Shown: positions 43,836 through 54,602, numbered from the stretch's first letter. The stretch is 64,000 nt of DNA from an uncultured Ruminiclostridium sp. (GCA_905235805.1 CAJOMV010000028.1:1-64000); one strand, 5' to 3'. Notes: generated by a model not told the origin, from the sequence alone. Program-made: numbers and translations.

Positions 43836-45254
43836 ATGGCAAAAAAGGAAAAAGAGAAGAAGACAGATGCTTCAGAGCTGAAGGAGCAGCTCTTCATGAA
43901 GCGGAAGAACACCGGTCTCGCAATGAGCGACAGCGAGATATCGAAGGCAGACAAGTTCTGTGAGGGCTACAAGAGCTTTCTCGATATCGGAAAGACCGAG
44001 CGTGAAGCGTGCGCGGAGGCGATAAGGCTTGCCGAGAACGCGGGCTTCGTGCCCTTTGACAAAAACGCAAAGTATAAGGCGGGAGACCGCGTGTATCAGT
44101 GCAACCGCGGCAAGGCTGTCATTCTTGCGGTGATAGGCAAAAAGTCCGTCGAGAACGGCGTAAATCTCGTTGCGGCGCATATAGACTCGCCTCGTATCGA
44201 CTTGAAGCAGAACCCGCTCTATGAGAACGAGGGTATAGCGTATTTCAAGACCCACTATTACGGCGGCATAAAGAAATATCAGTGGCCGGTAACTCCGCTC
44301 GCGCTTCACGGCGTTATCTGTAAGGCGGACGGAGAGAGAGTTGATGTGAAGATAGGCGAGGACGAGAACGACCCGGTGCTCGTTATCACCGATATCCTCC
44401 CGCACCTTGCGGACGAACAGTACAAGCGTCCCGCCCAGAAGCTGATACAGGGCGAGGAGCTGAATATCCTCATAGGCTCGCGCCCCTTCCGTGACGACAA
44501 GGCAAGCGAGACTGTAAAGCTCAACATCATGAAGATACTCAACGATAAGTACGGCATTGTCGAGAGCGACTTCATCTCCGCAGAGCTTGAGTGTGTTCCC
44601 GCGTACAAGGCAAAGGACGTAGGCTTCGACAGGAGCATGGTCGGCGCGTACGGACAGGACGACAGAGTCTGCGCTTACACCGCGCTGTCCGCTATACTCG
44701 CGATAAAGGGAGCGCCCGACAGGACTGCCGTGACGATACTCACCGACAAGGAGGAGATCGGCAGTGAGGGCTGCACAGGCTTGCAGTCGGCGTATCTGAA
44801 GTATTTCATAGCCGACCTCGGCGAGATGTACGGAACTAACGGCAGAACTGTGCTCTCCGCGTCAAAATGCCTTTCCGCCGACGTGAACGCGGGCTTTGAC
44901 CCGACATTCTCCGAGCCCTTCGAGAAGCTGAACGCTTCCTACTGCGGCAGGGGCGTTGTACTGACAAAGTACACCGGCTCCCGCGGCAAATCCGGCACGA
45001 ATGACGCCTCCGCTGAATTTGTCGGTGAAGTGCGCCGTCTTTTCGACCGTGACGAGATAATCTGGCAGACCGGCGAGCTGGGTAAGGTAGACCATGGCGG
45101 CGGAGGAACAGTCGCTATGTACATCTCCAATCTGAATGTGGATACGGTGGATATCGGAGTACCCGTGCTTTCCATGCACGCTCCCTTCGAGCTTACCGCT
45201 AAGAACGATGTATATATGGCTTACAAGGCATTCAGAACATTCTTCAAGGGCTGA
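43836..45254 (+). CDS. M18 family aminopeptidase
   Basis: 472 residues, normal for M18 (aspartyl aminopeptidase type). Zinc-site regions HIDSPRIDLKQNPLY, GAYGQDDRVCAY, LTDKEEIGSEGCTG and SMHAPFE are present. Cytosolic, two-zinc peptidase acting on N-terminal, often acidic residues. GAAAGGA precedes ATG 43836. Last gene of the prfA operon; no clear terminator follows, and read-through would run into yunB, where an RBS-masking arm is found. Confidence 0.95.
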   Translation: MAKKEKEKKTDASELKEQLFMKRKNTGLAMSDSEISKADKFCEGYKSFLDIGKTEREACAEAIRLAENAGFVPFDKNAKYKAGDRVYQCNRGKAVILAVIGKKSVENGVNLVAAHIDSPRIDLKQNPLYENEGIAYFKTHYYGGIKKYQWPVTPLALHGVICKADGERVDVKIGEDENDPVLVITDILPHLADEQYKRPAQKLIQGEELNILIGSRPFRDDKASETVKLNIMKILNDKYGIVESDFISAELECVPAYKAKDVGFDRSMVGAYGQDDRVCAYTALSAILAIKGAPDRTAVTILTDKEEIGSEGCTGLQSAYLKYFIADLGEMYGTNGRTVLSASKCLSADVNAGFDPTFSEPFEKLNASYCGRGVVLTKYTGSRGKSGTNDASAEFVGEVRRLFDRDEIIWQTGELGKVDHGGGGTVAMYISNLNVDTVDIGVPVLSMHAPFELTAKNDVYMAYKAFRTFFKG

Positions 45255-45282
45255 TAAACTCTTGTCCTAATAACAAATAAGC

Positions 45283-45332
45283 CCCCATAAACATATAATG
45301 TATGATACGGAACAACAATGTTTGTGGGGTGA
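45283..45332 (+). promoter_or_regulatory. yunB promoter and RBS-masking inverted repeat
   Basis: CATATAAT (45292-45299) fits both a sigma-A -10 (TATAAT 45294-45299, poor -35 TAACAA at 45271-45276) and 7 of 8 bases of a sigma-E -10. CCCCATAAACA (45283-45293) can pair along all 11 bases (one G-U) with TGTTTGTGGGG (45319-45329), which covers the ribosome site GGGGTGA (45326-45332). The left arm is upstream of the transcription start, so only read-through mRNA would contain both arms. Confidence 0.55.
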
Positions 45333-45338
45333 ACTTAT

Positions 45339-46019
45339 ATGACCTGCGTAAAACATAAGAAGCACAGCATAGGACGGATAATAGGTACGGTGCTCATCGC
45401 TGCGGGACTGCTGACCGTAACGGCGCTTGCGGGGATCGAGCTGTATATCCGACCCACCCTGAAGCTGCTGCTGGACTATAAGTGCAGCACGGCAGCGGAG
45501 CGCGTTATCAGTGACGCGGTGTTCGATAAGCTGAAAGGCGAGTATGAGCTTTCGGATATCGTCACACTCACCTTCGACCCTAACGGGAACGTTGCCGCGC
45601 TTACCGCAGACCAGAGAAAGATAAACACAGTCCGGGCACTGCTGAGCGATGCTGTGAACGACGGTATCGACAGCCTTTCCGGTGAGTATGTGGGCATCTC
45701 CGCGGGAACGCTTACCGGCATCAGTATGCTGTACGGCACAGGGCATACCCTGAATTTCCGCATAGAGCCGAAGGGCAGCGCCAAGACCCGTCTGACCAGC
45801 AGCTTCAGGAGTGCCGGGATCAATCAGACAGTCCACAGCATAATCCTCGAGGTGAACGCGCAGCTGTCGCCCATGATGCCCGGCTTTTCCGAGACGGTGG
45901 ATATCTCCTACGATATACTGCTTTCGGAGTCTGTCATAGTCGGTACAGTGCCGGAGACGTATTCATACATAATTCTCGACAGCGAGAATATGAGTGAGCT
46001 TGCAAATATTGATATATAG
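45339..46019 (+). CDS. yunB: Sporulation protein YunB
   Basis: 226 residues: a basic N-terminus, one membrane helix (about 12-36), then an extracytoplasmic domain with the family pattern INQTVHSIILEVNAQLSPMMPG. In Bacillus, YunB is a sigma-E-controlled mother-cell protein needed for normal spores; its biochemical role is unknown. GGGGTGA 6 bases before ATG 45339. Followed by ligA after 12 bp, so ligA may be read partly from here as well as from upstream. Confidence 0.92.
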   Translation: MTCVKHKKHSIGRIIGTVLIAAGLLTVTALAGIELYIRPTLKLLLDYKCSTAAERVISDAVFDKLKGEYELSDIVTLTFDPNGNVAALTADQRKINTVRALLSDAVNDGIDSLSGEYVGISAGTLTGISMLYGTGHTLNFRIEPKGSAKTRLTSSFRSAGINQTVHSIILEVNAQLSPMMPGFSETVDISYDILLSESVIVGTVPETYSYIILDSENMSELANIDI

Positions 46020-48005
<1,986 letters not shown>

Positions 48006-48007
48006 CT

Positions 48008-50401
48008 ATGAAAAGACTTGTTATTTTGTTAATATCCGTTCTGGCGGTGGGCGCGGCAAGCATTTTTATGCTGAATAACCACTCAGACATGCAGGTCGCG
48101 CTGCCGCAGACCTATGAGACTACCGACGATAATATCCCCGAGGATATACCGGAGGAAGCGGTGACGGTAGTAAATGAGCTCTCTGTGTCCTTTTCGCAGA
48201 AAAAGACCTTCTACGACCACAATATAGATGTTGAACTCACCTGTTCGGACGAGGAGGCGGTGATATTCTACACCACCGACGGCAATGACCCTACCTCAGC
48301 CTCAAAGAAGTACAGCAAGCCTATAACGATATCCGCAAAAAGCACAGTGAACGCCACCACGATAAAGGCGATAGCCGTACACGGTGAAGAGCACTCGGAT
48401 ATAGCGCTGAAAAGCTATGTGGTGGGAAAGAACATAGACAGCCGGTTCGATGATGATACGCTTGTGTTTGTGCTCTCCTCCGACGAATACAATCTGTACG
48501 ATTATTACAACGGTATCGCGGTGGAGGGCTTCCTGCGTGACCAATATCTGAGGGAGGAGTACACCGGCGGCGAGATAAATCCCACAGCCCCCGCGAACTA
48601 CAATATCGGCGGGCGTGAGAGTGAGCGCCCAATGTATGTGGAGGTGTACGGCTCTGACGGAGAGCAGCTGATATCGCAGGCTGCGGGAGTGCGTGTCGTG
48701 GGCGGTTATTCACGAGCCAATGACCAGAAATCCTTCCGACTCATAGCTCGTAACGAATACAGCGATGGTAATGGAAAATTCAAATATCCATTCTTCCGTA
48801 ACGCGCGCAGCGCTTACGGCGACCTGCTGACCAGATATGACAGGATAACGCTGCGAGACGGCGCGAATGACCGCGAGTTTGCGGGACTTCGTGACGAGCT
48901 CTCCATGACCCTCTCATTCGACGCGGGCTTTATCGACGCGCAGAATGTCCGTCCCGCCGCGGTATTCCTCAACAGCGCATATTACGGCTACGCATGGCTG
49001 CATGAAGCGTTCGGCGCTGACTATCTCGCCACAAGGTATGGCGGCAATAAGGAGAATTTCCGCATAGTCGGGGCGAAGGAGCTGGAGATAGAGAGCGACG
49101 ACCCCGAGGATGAGCAGGCGGTCGCTGATTTCAACAAGCTTGTGGAGCTGGCGGAGAAGGATCTGACCTTTGACATCTATTTCCATGAATTCTGTGAGCT
49201 TGTGGATATCGACGACCTGATGCTCTACTATGCTATGCAGATCTACATAGACAATAAGGACTGGCCGGGAAATAACTTCAAAGCATGGCGGTACTACCCT
49301 TCGGAGGGTGAGGAGATAACGAGCGAGTATCTCGACGGAAAGTGGCGTTTCCTGCTGTTTGACGCGGAATTTGCGTGGGGCTTGTACGGAGCGGGCTATA
49401 ATGACAACACGCTGAAGGCTGTGCTCACAGGAAGACACATGCAGGGCGCGTCTCACATACTCCGGGGACTTCTTTACCGCAAGGATATGCAGGAAAAGTT
49501 CGCGGCAACGATGTGTGAGCTGTACGGCGGAGCATTCGCTCCCGACCATGTTCTCGAGACGCTGGATATGCTGATAGAGGAAAGTGACCCCGAGCAGATG
49601 TACGCTCTCGACAACGGCTATCAGTCGTCTTGGGCGAACAGGTGGACATTCGCTGACAGCCGTGAGCAGATCCGCGACTTTGCAAATTACCGTCCCGTGA
49701 TCGTAAAGCGCAATATCATGTCGCAGTTCGGCTATACCGGCGACACCTACAACGTATCCTTCCGCAATCCTAACGGCGCGAAGACAGTTATCGGCTCCTA
49801 TCCCATGTCCGATGCCCGGAGTGTTTCGATAGACTACTTTACCGAAGTCGGCACGGATATCGAAGCCTATCCCTACGACGGCTTTGCCTTTGACCGCTGG
49901 GAGATAAACGGTGTGAGCTACACAGAGCCCCGCCTGCATATTGACAGCTCCATGGCGGACGAGAACAACAGGATCGTGGCAGAACTGTACCTAAATCGTA
50001 CAGACAGGAACAGCGGAGTGATCGTTAGCGAGCTGTATACATCGGGAGACGGTGACTGGGTGGAGATATACAATCCCGGCACCGAGACCGTTGATCTGCG
50101 CGGCTGTCATCTCTCCGACACGCTCAGGAAGCTTGACCGCTACACTATTCCGAGCCTTGATATAGCGCCGGGAGAGGTGGTCACGATAGTTACCAAGAAC
50201 AACAATGAGACCTCGGCTCTGATGAAGCATCAGATGAACTTCAACCTGAAAACGGGAGAGACCCTCTACTTCACGGACGCGGAAATGAACATCATATCCG
50301 CCGTCCCGGTAATGGAGCTCCCGCCCGACAGGTCGCTAACGATAGGCGTTGACGGACTGTACCATGAGGATGCCGTCACCGAGGGCGCATATTTTGAATA
50401 A
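48008..50401 (+). CDS. CotH-kinase family surface protein with CHB_HEX_C and lamin-tail domains
   Basis: 797 residues. N-terminal signal or anchor helix (1 to about 22), a chitobiase-C-like repeat (about 55-138, with IFYTTDGNDPT), a CotH domain (about 150-545: GGYSRANDQKSFRLI, DRITLRDGANDREFAGLRDEL, YGYAWLHEAFG, DNKDWPGNNFKAWR, LLFDAEFAWG), an Ig-like segment (FDRWEINGVSY) and a C-terminal lamin-tail domain (about 675-760, VSELYTSGDGDWVEIYNPG). CotH proteins of Bacillus phosphorylate spore-coat proteins; secreted CotH proteins of ruminococci are of unknown role. No dockerin or sortase motif. Only 2 bp after ligA and ended by a strong terminator. Confidence 0.92.
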   Translation: MKRLVILLISVLAVGAASIFMLNNHSDMQVALPQTYETTDDNIPEDIPEEAVTVVNELSVSFSQKKTFYDHNIDVELTCSDEEAVIFYTTDGNDPTSASKKYSKPITISAKSTVNATTIKAIAVHGEEHSDIALKSYVVGKNIDSRFDDDTLVFVLSSDEYNLYDYYNGIAVEGFLRDQYLREEYTGGEINPTAPANYNIGGRESERPMYVEVYGSDGEQLISQAAGVRVVGGYSRANDQKSFRLIARNEYSDGNGKFKYPFFRNARSAYGDLLTRYDRITLRDGANDREFAGLRDELSMTLSFDAGFIDAQNVRPAAVFLNSAYYGYAWLHEAFGADYLATRYGGNKENFRIVGAKELEIESDDPEDEQAVADFNKLVELAEKDLTFDIYFHEFCELVDIDDLMLYYAMQIYIDNKDWPGNNFKAWRYYPSEGEEITSEYLDGKWRFLLFDAEFAWGLYGAGYNDNTLKAVLTGRHMQGASHILRGLLYRKDMQEKFAATMCELYGGAFAPDHVLETLDMLIEESDPEQMYALDNGYQSSWANRWTFADSREQIRDFANYRPVIVKRNIMSQFGYTGDTYNVSFRNPNGAKTVIGSYPMSDARSVSIDYFTEVGTDIEAYPYDGFAFDRWEINGVSYTEPRLHIDSSMADENNRIVAELYLNRTDRNSGVIVSELYTSGDGDWVEIYNPGTETVDLRGCHLSDTLRKLDRYTIPSLDIAPGEVVTIVTKNNNETSALMKHQMNFNLKTGETLYFTDAEMNIISAVPVMELPPDRSLTIGVDGLYHEDAVTEGAYFE

Positions 50402-50402
50402 T

Positions 50403-50438
50403 AAAAAGTCCCGTATTCTGCCGAATACGGGACTTTTT
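50403..50438. terminator. Bidirectional terminator between CotH and the ABC operon
   Basis: AAAAAGTCCCGTATTC (50403-50418), TGCC loop, GAATACGGGACTTTTT (50423-50438): a 16-bp perfect stem with U/A tracts on both sides, serving the convergent lipoprotein gene too. Confidence 0.95.
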
Positions 50439-50439
50439 G

Positions 50440-50961
50440 TCAGAGCACCTTGAGCTCGTCTGTTCTGATGTAGTAGTAGGTCTGACCTTCCTCGTCATAC
50501 CTGTCGAGAATACCCTTCACCTCGATATCGGCAGCGGTCTCGGGGTAATCGTCCGGGTAGCTCTTGCTGTCGTCGAGCATAAATTCGAGTCCCTGTGAAC
50601 AGCACGCCGCCGCGTCCGGCACCACAACGAAGAAGTATCTAGTCCCAAGCCTGTCATCGGTGACTGTATCGAAGAAGCCGTCCACCTTCATGGTCTGCCC
50701 GTAGTATTTCTCCGGCTCCACCATTATGTCGTATATAACGGAGTACACCATAGTCGAATTCATAGCGGTAAGGTCGAGGTCAACATTCGGGTCGGAGTCT
50801 GCGGTGACGTACTTCGCGGAAGGGTTTGGCTCCGCTCCGGCAGCGTCGCTGACTATCGCGTCTATAAGCGCATTGGGAGTGTCGGAAGCCTTCTGACCGC
50901 ATGACCCGAGCGTAAAAGCTGCCGCGAGTGTAAGTGAGATAAGAGATACGGAACGTTTCAC
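50440..50961 (-). CDS. Small lipoprotein of a zinc-type ABC operon, OB-fold-like
   Basis: 173 residues from GTG 50961, which overlaps the permease TGA stop (GTGA) and has AAGGAGG 8 bases upstream; a longer reading from 51114 would lie inside the permease gene. A lipoprotein signal ends in LGSC (Cys about 20). The mature part (about 85-173) has the pattern YYGQTMKVDGFFDT, then VVVPDAAACCSQGLEF with a Cys-Cys pair, then ADIEVKGILD, resembling the C-terminal OB-like domain of DUF1980/TIGR03943 proteins that accompany metal uptake. It is far too short to be a ZnuA-type binding protein, so it may be a metal chaperone or accessory. Function is inferred from context. Confidence 0.72.
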   Translation of the reverse strand: MKRSVSLISLTLAAAFTLGSCGQKASDTPNALIDAIVSDAAGAEPNPSAKYVTADSDPNVDLDLTAMNSTMVYSVIYDIMVEPEKYYGQTMKVDGFFDTVTDDRLGTRYFFVVVPDAAACCSQGLEFMLDDSKSYPDDYPETAADIEVKGILDRYDEEGQTYYYIRTDELKVL

Positions 50962-51812
50962 AGTGCTTTCCTCCTTGTGAACAGTGAGATGATACAGAAA
51001 ATGAAAAATACGGCAATGTCGGTGACTACAATGGTCGAGCCGACAGGAGTACCGAACATAACGGATACGAATATACCTGCCCCTGCGCAAAATACGGAGA
51101 CCGCCGCGGAGCATATCACAACGCTCCGGAAGCTCTTGAACACCCTCATTGCGGAGAGGGCGGGGAAGATGATGAGAGCTGATATCAGAAGCGAGCCCAC
51201 GAGGTTCATTGCGAGCACGATTATCAGGGCGGTTATGACAGCGATAACGAGGTTGTACACGCCCGCCTTGACGCCGGCAGCCTTCATGAAGCTCTCGTCA
51301 AAGGTCACCGCGAATATCTTGTGATAGAACAGCAGGAAAGCAGAGATCACGATGACCGACATCACAATGCAGAGGATAACGTCCTCCCGCTTCAGGGTGA
51401 GTATTGATGTCGAGCCGAACAGGGTAGTGCACACGTCCCCGGAGATGTTCGCGGAGGACGGGAACAGGTTCATCAGCAGATAACCCACCGCGAGAGCGCC
51501 CACGGATATCATCGCGATAGCCGCGTCGCCGTTTATCTTCGCGTTCTGTCCCGTCCGCAGGAGCAGTATGGCGGAAATGACAGTTATCGGGATAACAACG
51601 TAGTTGTTGTTCGTGAGCCCGGTTATCCCTGCCACAGCCATAGCGCCGAACGCGACGTGAGACAGTCCGTCGCCTATGTAGGAGAACCGCTTCAGTACGA
51701 GCGTCACTCCCAGCAGCGACGAGCACAGGGCTATCAGAAGCCCAACTATGAGAGCATACCACACAAAGGGGTAGCTGAAATAAAGCTGGAGCTTTGCTGC
51801 AAGGTCAGCCAT
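50958..51812 (-). CDS. Zinc/manganese-type ABC transporter permease
   Basis: 284 residues with about eight helices, ABC-3 (ZnuB/AdcB/MntB) family. FYHKIFAVTFDESFMKAAG and VGSLLISALIIFPALSAMRV are family-typical and pair with the same regions of the truncated permease at the left edge of the window. It overlaps the ATPase gene by 8 bp upstream and the lipoprotein gene by 4 bp downstream, so all three are coupled. ATA is used for Ile here, unlike in the left-edge paralogue. Confidence 0.94.
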   Translation of the reverse strand: MADLAAKLQLYFSYPFVWYALIVGLLIALCSSLLGVTLVLKRFSYIGDGLSHVAFGAMAVAGITGLTNNNYVVIPITVISAILLLRTGQNAKINGDAAIAMISVGALAVGYLLMNLFPSSANISGDVCTTLFGSTSILTLKREDVILCIVMSVIVISAFLLFYHKIFAVTFDESFMKAAGVKAGVYNLVIAVITALIIVLAMNLVGSLLISALIIFPALSAMRVFKSFRSVVICSAAVSVFCAGAGIFVSVMFGTPVGSTIVVTDIAVFFIFCIISLFTRRKAL

Positions 51813-52536
51813 TTTCTTCGCTCACCGTCCTTTCGGAGAAGCTTTTTCCAACTCCGCTCGCAAGGTAGTCGGCAGTAGTACCGAAGAAAAGCTGTCTGTG
51901 TGCACCGATATGCAGGATATGGGAGGCGTAGGAGGTAGCCGCGGCGAAGTCGTGGGACACCATAATGACGGTTATGCCGCTTTTGTTAAGTTCATTGATA
52001 AGCTCATACATATCCGTCTGCGCCTTCGGGTCGAGACCGGTGACCGGCTCATCGAGCAGCAGCATCTTCTGTGCGGCGCACAAGGCTCTCGCAAGCAGCA
52101 CTCTCTGCTGCTGACCTCCCGACAGCTCACGGTAACAGCGTCCCGCGAGCTCCGTTATACCGAGCCGCGCCATAGTTTCTCCCGCAAGCTTTTTCTCTTC
52201 CTTCGTATAGAAAGGGCGCAGCCCGCATTTGGGCAGACACCCTGATATCACTATCTCACGCACCGAAGCGGGGAAATCCCTCTGTATGGCGGTCTGCTGC
52301 GGCAGATAGCCGATGTCGCCGACCTTTATGTCCCCGTGCCGTATTATCTCGCCCGACATCTGCGGTTTAAGTCCGAGCAGAGCCTTTATCAGTGTGCTTT
52401 TGCCGGAGCCGTTCTCGCCGAGTATGCAGAGGTAATCGCCCTCCGAGACCGAGAAATTCAGTTCTTCCGCGACCGCGCTACCCTCATATCCGAGAGTAAG
52501 ATCTTTGCATTCCAGCTGTATGGACAACTCAGTCAC
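51805..52536 (-). CDS. Zinc/manganese-type ABC transporter ATP-binding protein
   Basis: 243 residues. Walker A GENGSGKSTLIKALLG, Q-loop GYLPQQTAI, ABC signature LSGGQQQRVLLARAL, Walker B MLLLDEPVTGLD and the switch His in VMVSHDF are all present. ZnuC/AdcC-like: residues 78-100 (IQRDFPASVREIVISGCLP) resemble the usual ZnuC segment. First gene of the three-gene operon, with a promoter and an inverted repeat just upstream (52545-52601). Confidence 0.94.
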   Translation of the reverse strand: MTELSIQLECKDLTLGYEGSAVAEELNFSVSEGDYLCILGENGSGKSTLIKALLGLKPQMSGEIIRHGDIKVGDIGYLPQQTAIQRDFPASVREIVISGCLPKCGLRPFYTKEEKKLAGETMARLGITELAGRCYRELSGGQQQRVLLARALCAAQKMLLLDEPVTGLDPKAQTDMYELINELNKSGITVIMVSHDFAAATSYASHILHIGAHRQLFFGTTADYLASGVGKSFSERTVSEENG

Positions 52537-52544
52537 TTCCTCTG

Positions 52545-52601
52545 TTATTAAACTTAATAAACCTACCGTTTCAGTATATCATTGACGGCAGCCATTGTCA
52601 A
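52545..52601 (-). promoter_or_regulatory. Promoter and candidate operator of the zinc-type ABC operon
   Basis: Minus strand: TTGACA (52601-52596), 17 bp, TATACT (52578-52573). An inverted repeat TTATTAA-AC-TTAATAA (52545-52560) lies from about +6 to +21, ending 8 bases before the ATPase ATG. This position suits a repressor. It resembles AT-rich AdcR/MarR-type sites more than a Zur box, but the factor is unknown. Confidence 0.65.
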
Positions 52602-52618
52602 CGGTTTTCACTAACTTT

Positions 52619-53647
52619 TCACTCATTTTTCGGGATACCCGCTTCCGCGCGGAGCTGCCCGCAGGCGGCATTCACAGAGGCTCCGAGCTCCCGTCTCATG
52701 GTCACTCCGATACCGTTCCTTTTCAGGATATCGTAGAAGCTCATTATCCGCTCATGGGGAGTGCAGCGGAATTCCGAGCCCTCCGATGGGTTATATCGTA
52801 TTATATTGACATAGCAGATGAGAGGGGAGAGCAGCCCCGCGAGCTTTTCCGCGCATTCATTGCTGTCATTTACCCCGTCGAGCATGACGTATTCAAAGGT
52901 GATACGGCGGTTGTTTTTTTCGGAGTAGTACGCGGCGGCTTTTATTATTTCGGATATGCTGTATTTATTGGCTGAAGGCATAATGGACTTTCGCAGCTCA
53001 TCGTCCGGCGCGTGAAGGCTCACAGCGAGATTTACGGGCGACCCGCTGTCCGCGAGCTCGTATATCCTCGGGACTATCCCGCAGGTTGACAGCGTGATAT
53101 GCTTTATCCCGATATCGAAGCCTTTCGGGTACTGTGCCGTTTCGATAAGATCCAGCACATTCGCGAGATTTTCGAGCGGCTCTCCGATCCCCATTATGGA
53201 CAGACCATTTATTTTCACGCCGATATCCCGTCGTATGTGCATAATCTGCCCGACCATTTCCGACACTGTCAGATCGCGTATTTTCCGCAGCCTTCCGCTC
53301 GCACAGAACCTGCACCCCATATTGCACCCTACCTGTGTGGAAACGCAGATATTGTTCCCGAATTCATGCTTCATCAGCACTGATTCGATCAGGTTACCGT
53401 CCGAAAGCCTGAACAGATACTTGTCGGCGCTCTCCGATACAAGCTTTTTAACGCATTCAAGCTCCCCGAAGAAGAAATTCTCGGAGAGCTTTTTCAGTGT
53501 TTCTGTTTTAAGCGGCAGCGCCGAAAGGTCGGTCTTAAGCTCACCGTATACGGCAGGGAGTATGATACCTGCTCTTGACGGCTTTTCTCCGATCTCTGCA
53601 AGCTTCTCGGCGAGCGCCGCGGGGGTAAGTCCGTATATATCAGTCAT
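52619..53647 (-). CDS. rlmN: 23S rRNA (adenine2503-C2)-methyltransferase RlmN
   Basis: 342 residues; a radical-SAM enzyme that methylates A2503 of 23S rRNA (and A37 of some tRNAs). The CxxxCxxC cluster is in GCNMGCRFCASG, with ISIMGIGEPLEN-type and SLHAPDDELR regions and a C-terminal Cys (NAACGQLR) for the methyl-carrying site. ATG 53647 is preferred over 53695: it overlaps the exonuclease stop by 8 bp and begins at the normal position (MTDIYGLTP). Confidence 0.95.
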   Translation of the reverse strand: MTDIYGLTPAALAEKLAEIGEKPSRAGIILPAVYGELKTDLSALPLKTETLKKLSENFFFGELECVKKLVSESADKYLFRLSDGNLIESVLMKHEFGNNICVSTQVGCNMGCRFCASGRLRKIRDLTVSEMVGQIMHIRRDIGVKINGLSIMGIGEPLENLANVLDLIETAQYPKGFDIGIKHITLSTCGIVPRIYELADSGSPVNLAVSLHAPDDELRKSIMPSANKYSISEIIKAAAYYSEKNNRRITFEYVMLDGVNDSNECAEKLAGLLSPLICYVNIIRYNPSEGSEFRCTPHERIMSFYDILKRNGIGVTMRRELGASVNAACGQLRAEAGIPKNE

Positions 53648-54602
53648 TTTTCGGTTCTTTTCTCTGTGCGGTGTGCATAGCTCTGTGAGCCTCACGGGCG
53701 CGGGCGTTCTTTTCCTTTATCCTGACGCGGTTCTTGTATATCTTCTCGAACTCCTCCGTCATCTCGAAGCAGGAGACGGTGATAACGCCTGTTTTCAGCT
53801 CATATCTCACGAATATGGTATCATGGTCCTCACAGCCCGAAGCCGCGACAAAGGAGCACTTCCCCTGCCTTATCAGCTCGCCGCCCGAAAGCTCGATCCC
53901 GCATTCTGGGCAGCAGATATGTATTTTTCTGCATACATCTGCCATACCGCTCGGCTTGATGTTCGTCTCGACGTTTGCGGTGCATATCGGCATATATAAG
54001 TCCCAGGGCTGCACTACAGTCTTTGAGCTTTTGACGGCAGTGCGCTTTGAGTATTCCTCCATGCCCTTTCCGAGGTCGAGCTTATCGGCGATAAGGTAGG
54101 TCATATACGCGTCGTTCAGTGCGTCATGCGCCTTGACCTCCTCGGTTATCCCGAGTGTCTCGAGCGCAGTCTTGAGCCCTATCTGCGACTGATCAGAGCC
54201 TGTCTGCACAGCGAAGATACGCTGGAGGTTGTAGTGTACGGGAAGGTCGCTGTCCGTTCTTCCGTGGAACGCGAGGTTCTCGCGGAGAATGGGCATATCG
54301 TCGTCTCCCCATGTAATGAGAACGGTATCCTTGCCGAAATACTCCGCCATTACGTCGAAGGAGTCGGTGAACTTCCCGCCCTTGTTGATGTCGGACTGCT
54401 TTATACCTGTGAGAGTGCTCACATAGGGGTTCATTCTCTTGTAGCAGACGGGCTTTATCATTACCTCGTTCTTGGCGATGATGCTTTGGTCCTCATCGAC
54501 CACCAGAAACCCTATCTGTATTATCTCCCCGTGCGGCAGGAGCTTTGATCTCACGGTATTTATGGGCTGGTTCCATTCAAGATCAAAAATGATGTACTTC
54601 AT
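53640..54602 (-). CDS. DEDDh-type 3'-5' exonuclease domain protein
   Basis: 320 residues from ATG 54602. An exonuclease/RNase T-like fold with DxE in IIFDLEWNQPI, a middle Asp in ITWGDDDMPILREN and the HxxxxD end in KAHDALNDAYMTYLIA (residues about 165-180). The C-terminal 130 residues carry two Cys pairs (CCPECG and a later Cys) and a basic tail, perhaps nucleic-acid binding. Substrate unknown; similar proteins (KapD-like) occur in spore formers. It begins 1 bp after the citrate synthase stop and overlaps rlmN. Confidence 0.87.
   Translation of the reverse strand: MKYIIFDLEWNQPINTVRSKLLPHGEIIQIGFLVVDEDQSIIAKNEVMIKPVCYKRMNPYVSTLTGIKQSDINKGGKFTDSFDVMAEYFGKDTVLITWGDDDMPILRENLAFHGRTDSDLPVHYNLQRIFAVQTGSDQSQIGLKTALETLGITEEVKAHDALNDAYMTYLIADKLDLGKGMEEYSKRTAVKSSKTVVQPWDLYMPICTANVETNIKPSGMADVCRKIHICCPECGIELSGGELIRQGKCSFVAASGCEDHDTIFVRYELKTGVITVSCFEMTEEFEKIYKNRVRIKEKNARAREAHRAMHTAQRKEPKND

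Noticed and set aside
48008-50401. Cellulosome-type dockerin or sortase anchor on the CotH or CAP protein
   Set aside because: No Ca2+-loop DxNxDG pairs and no LPXTG-helix-basic tail can be seen in either protein.
50962-51114. Extended N-terminus of the lipoprotein
   Set aside because: It overlaps the permease gene in another frame and would bury the lipoprotein signal; GTG 50961 has the ribosome site.
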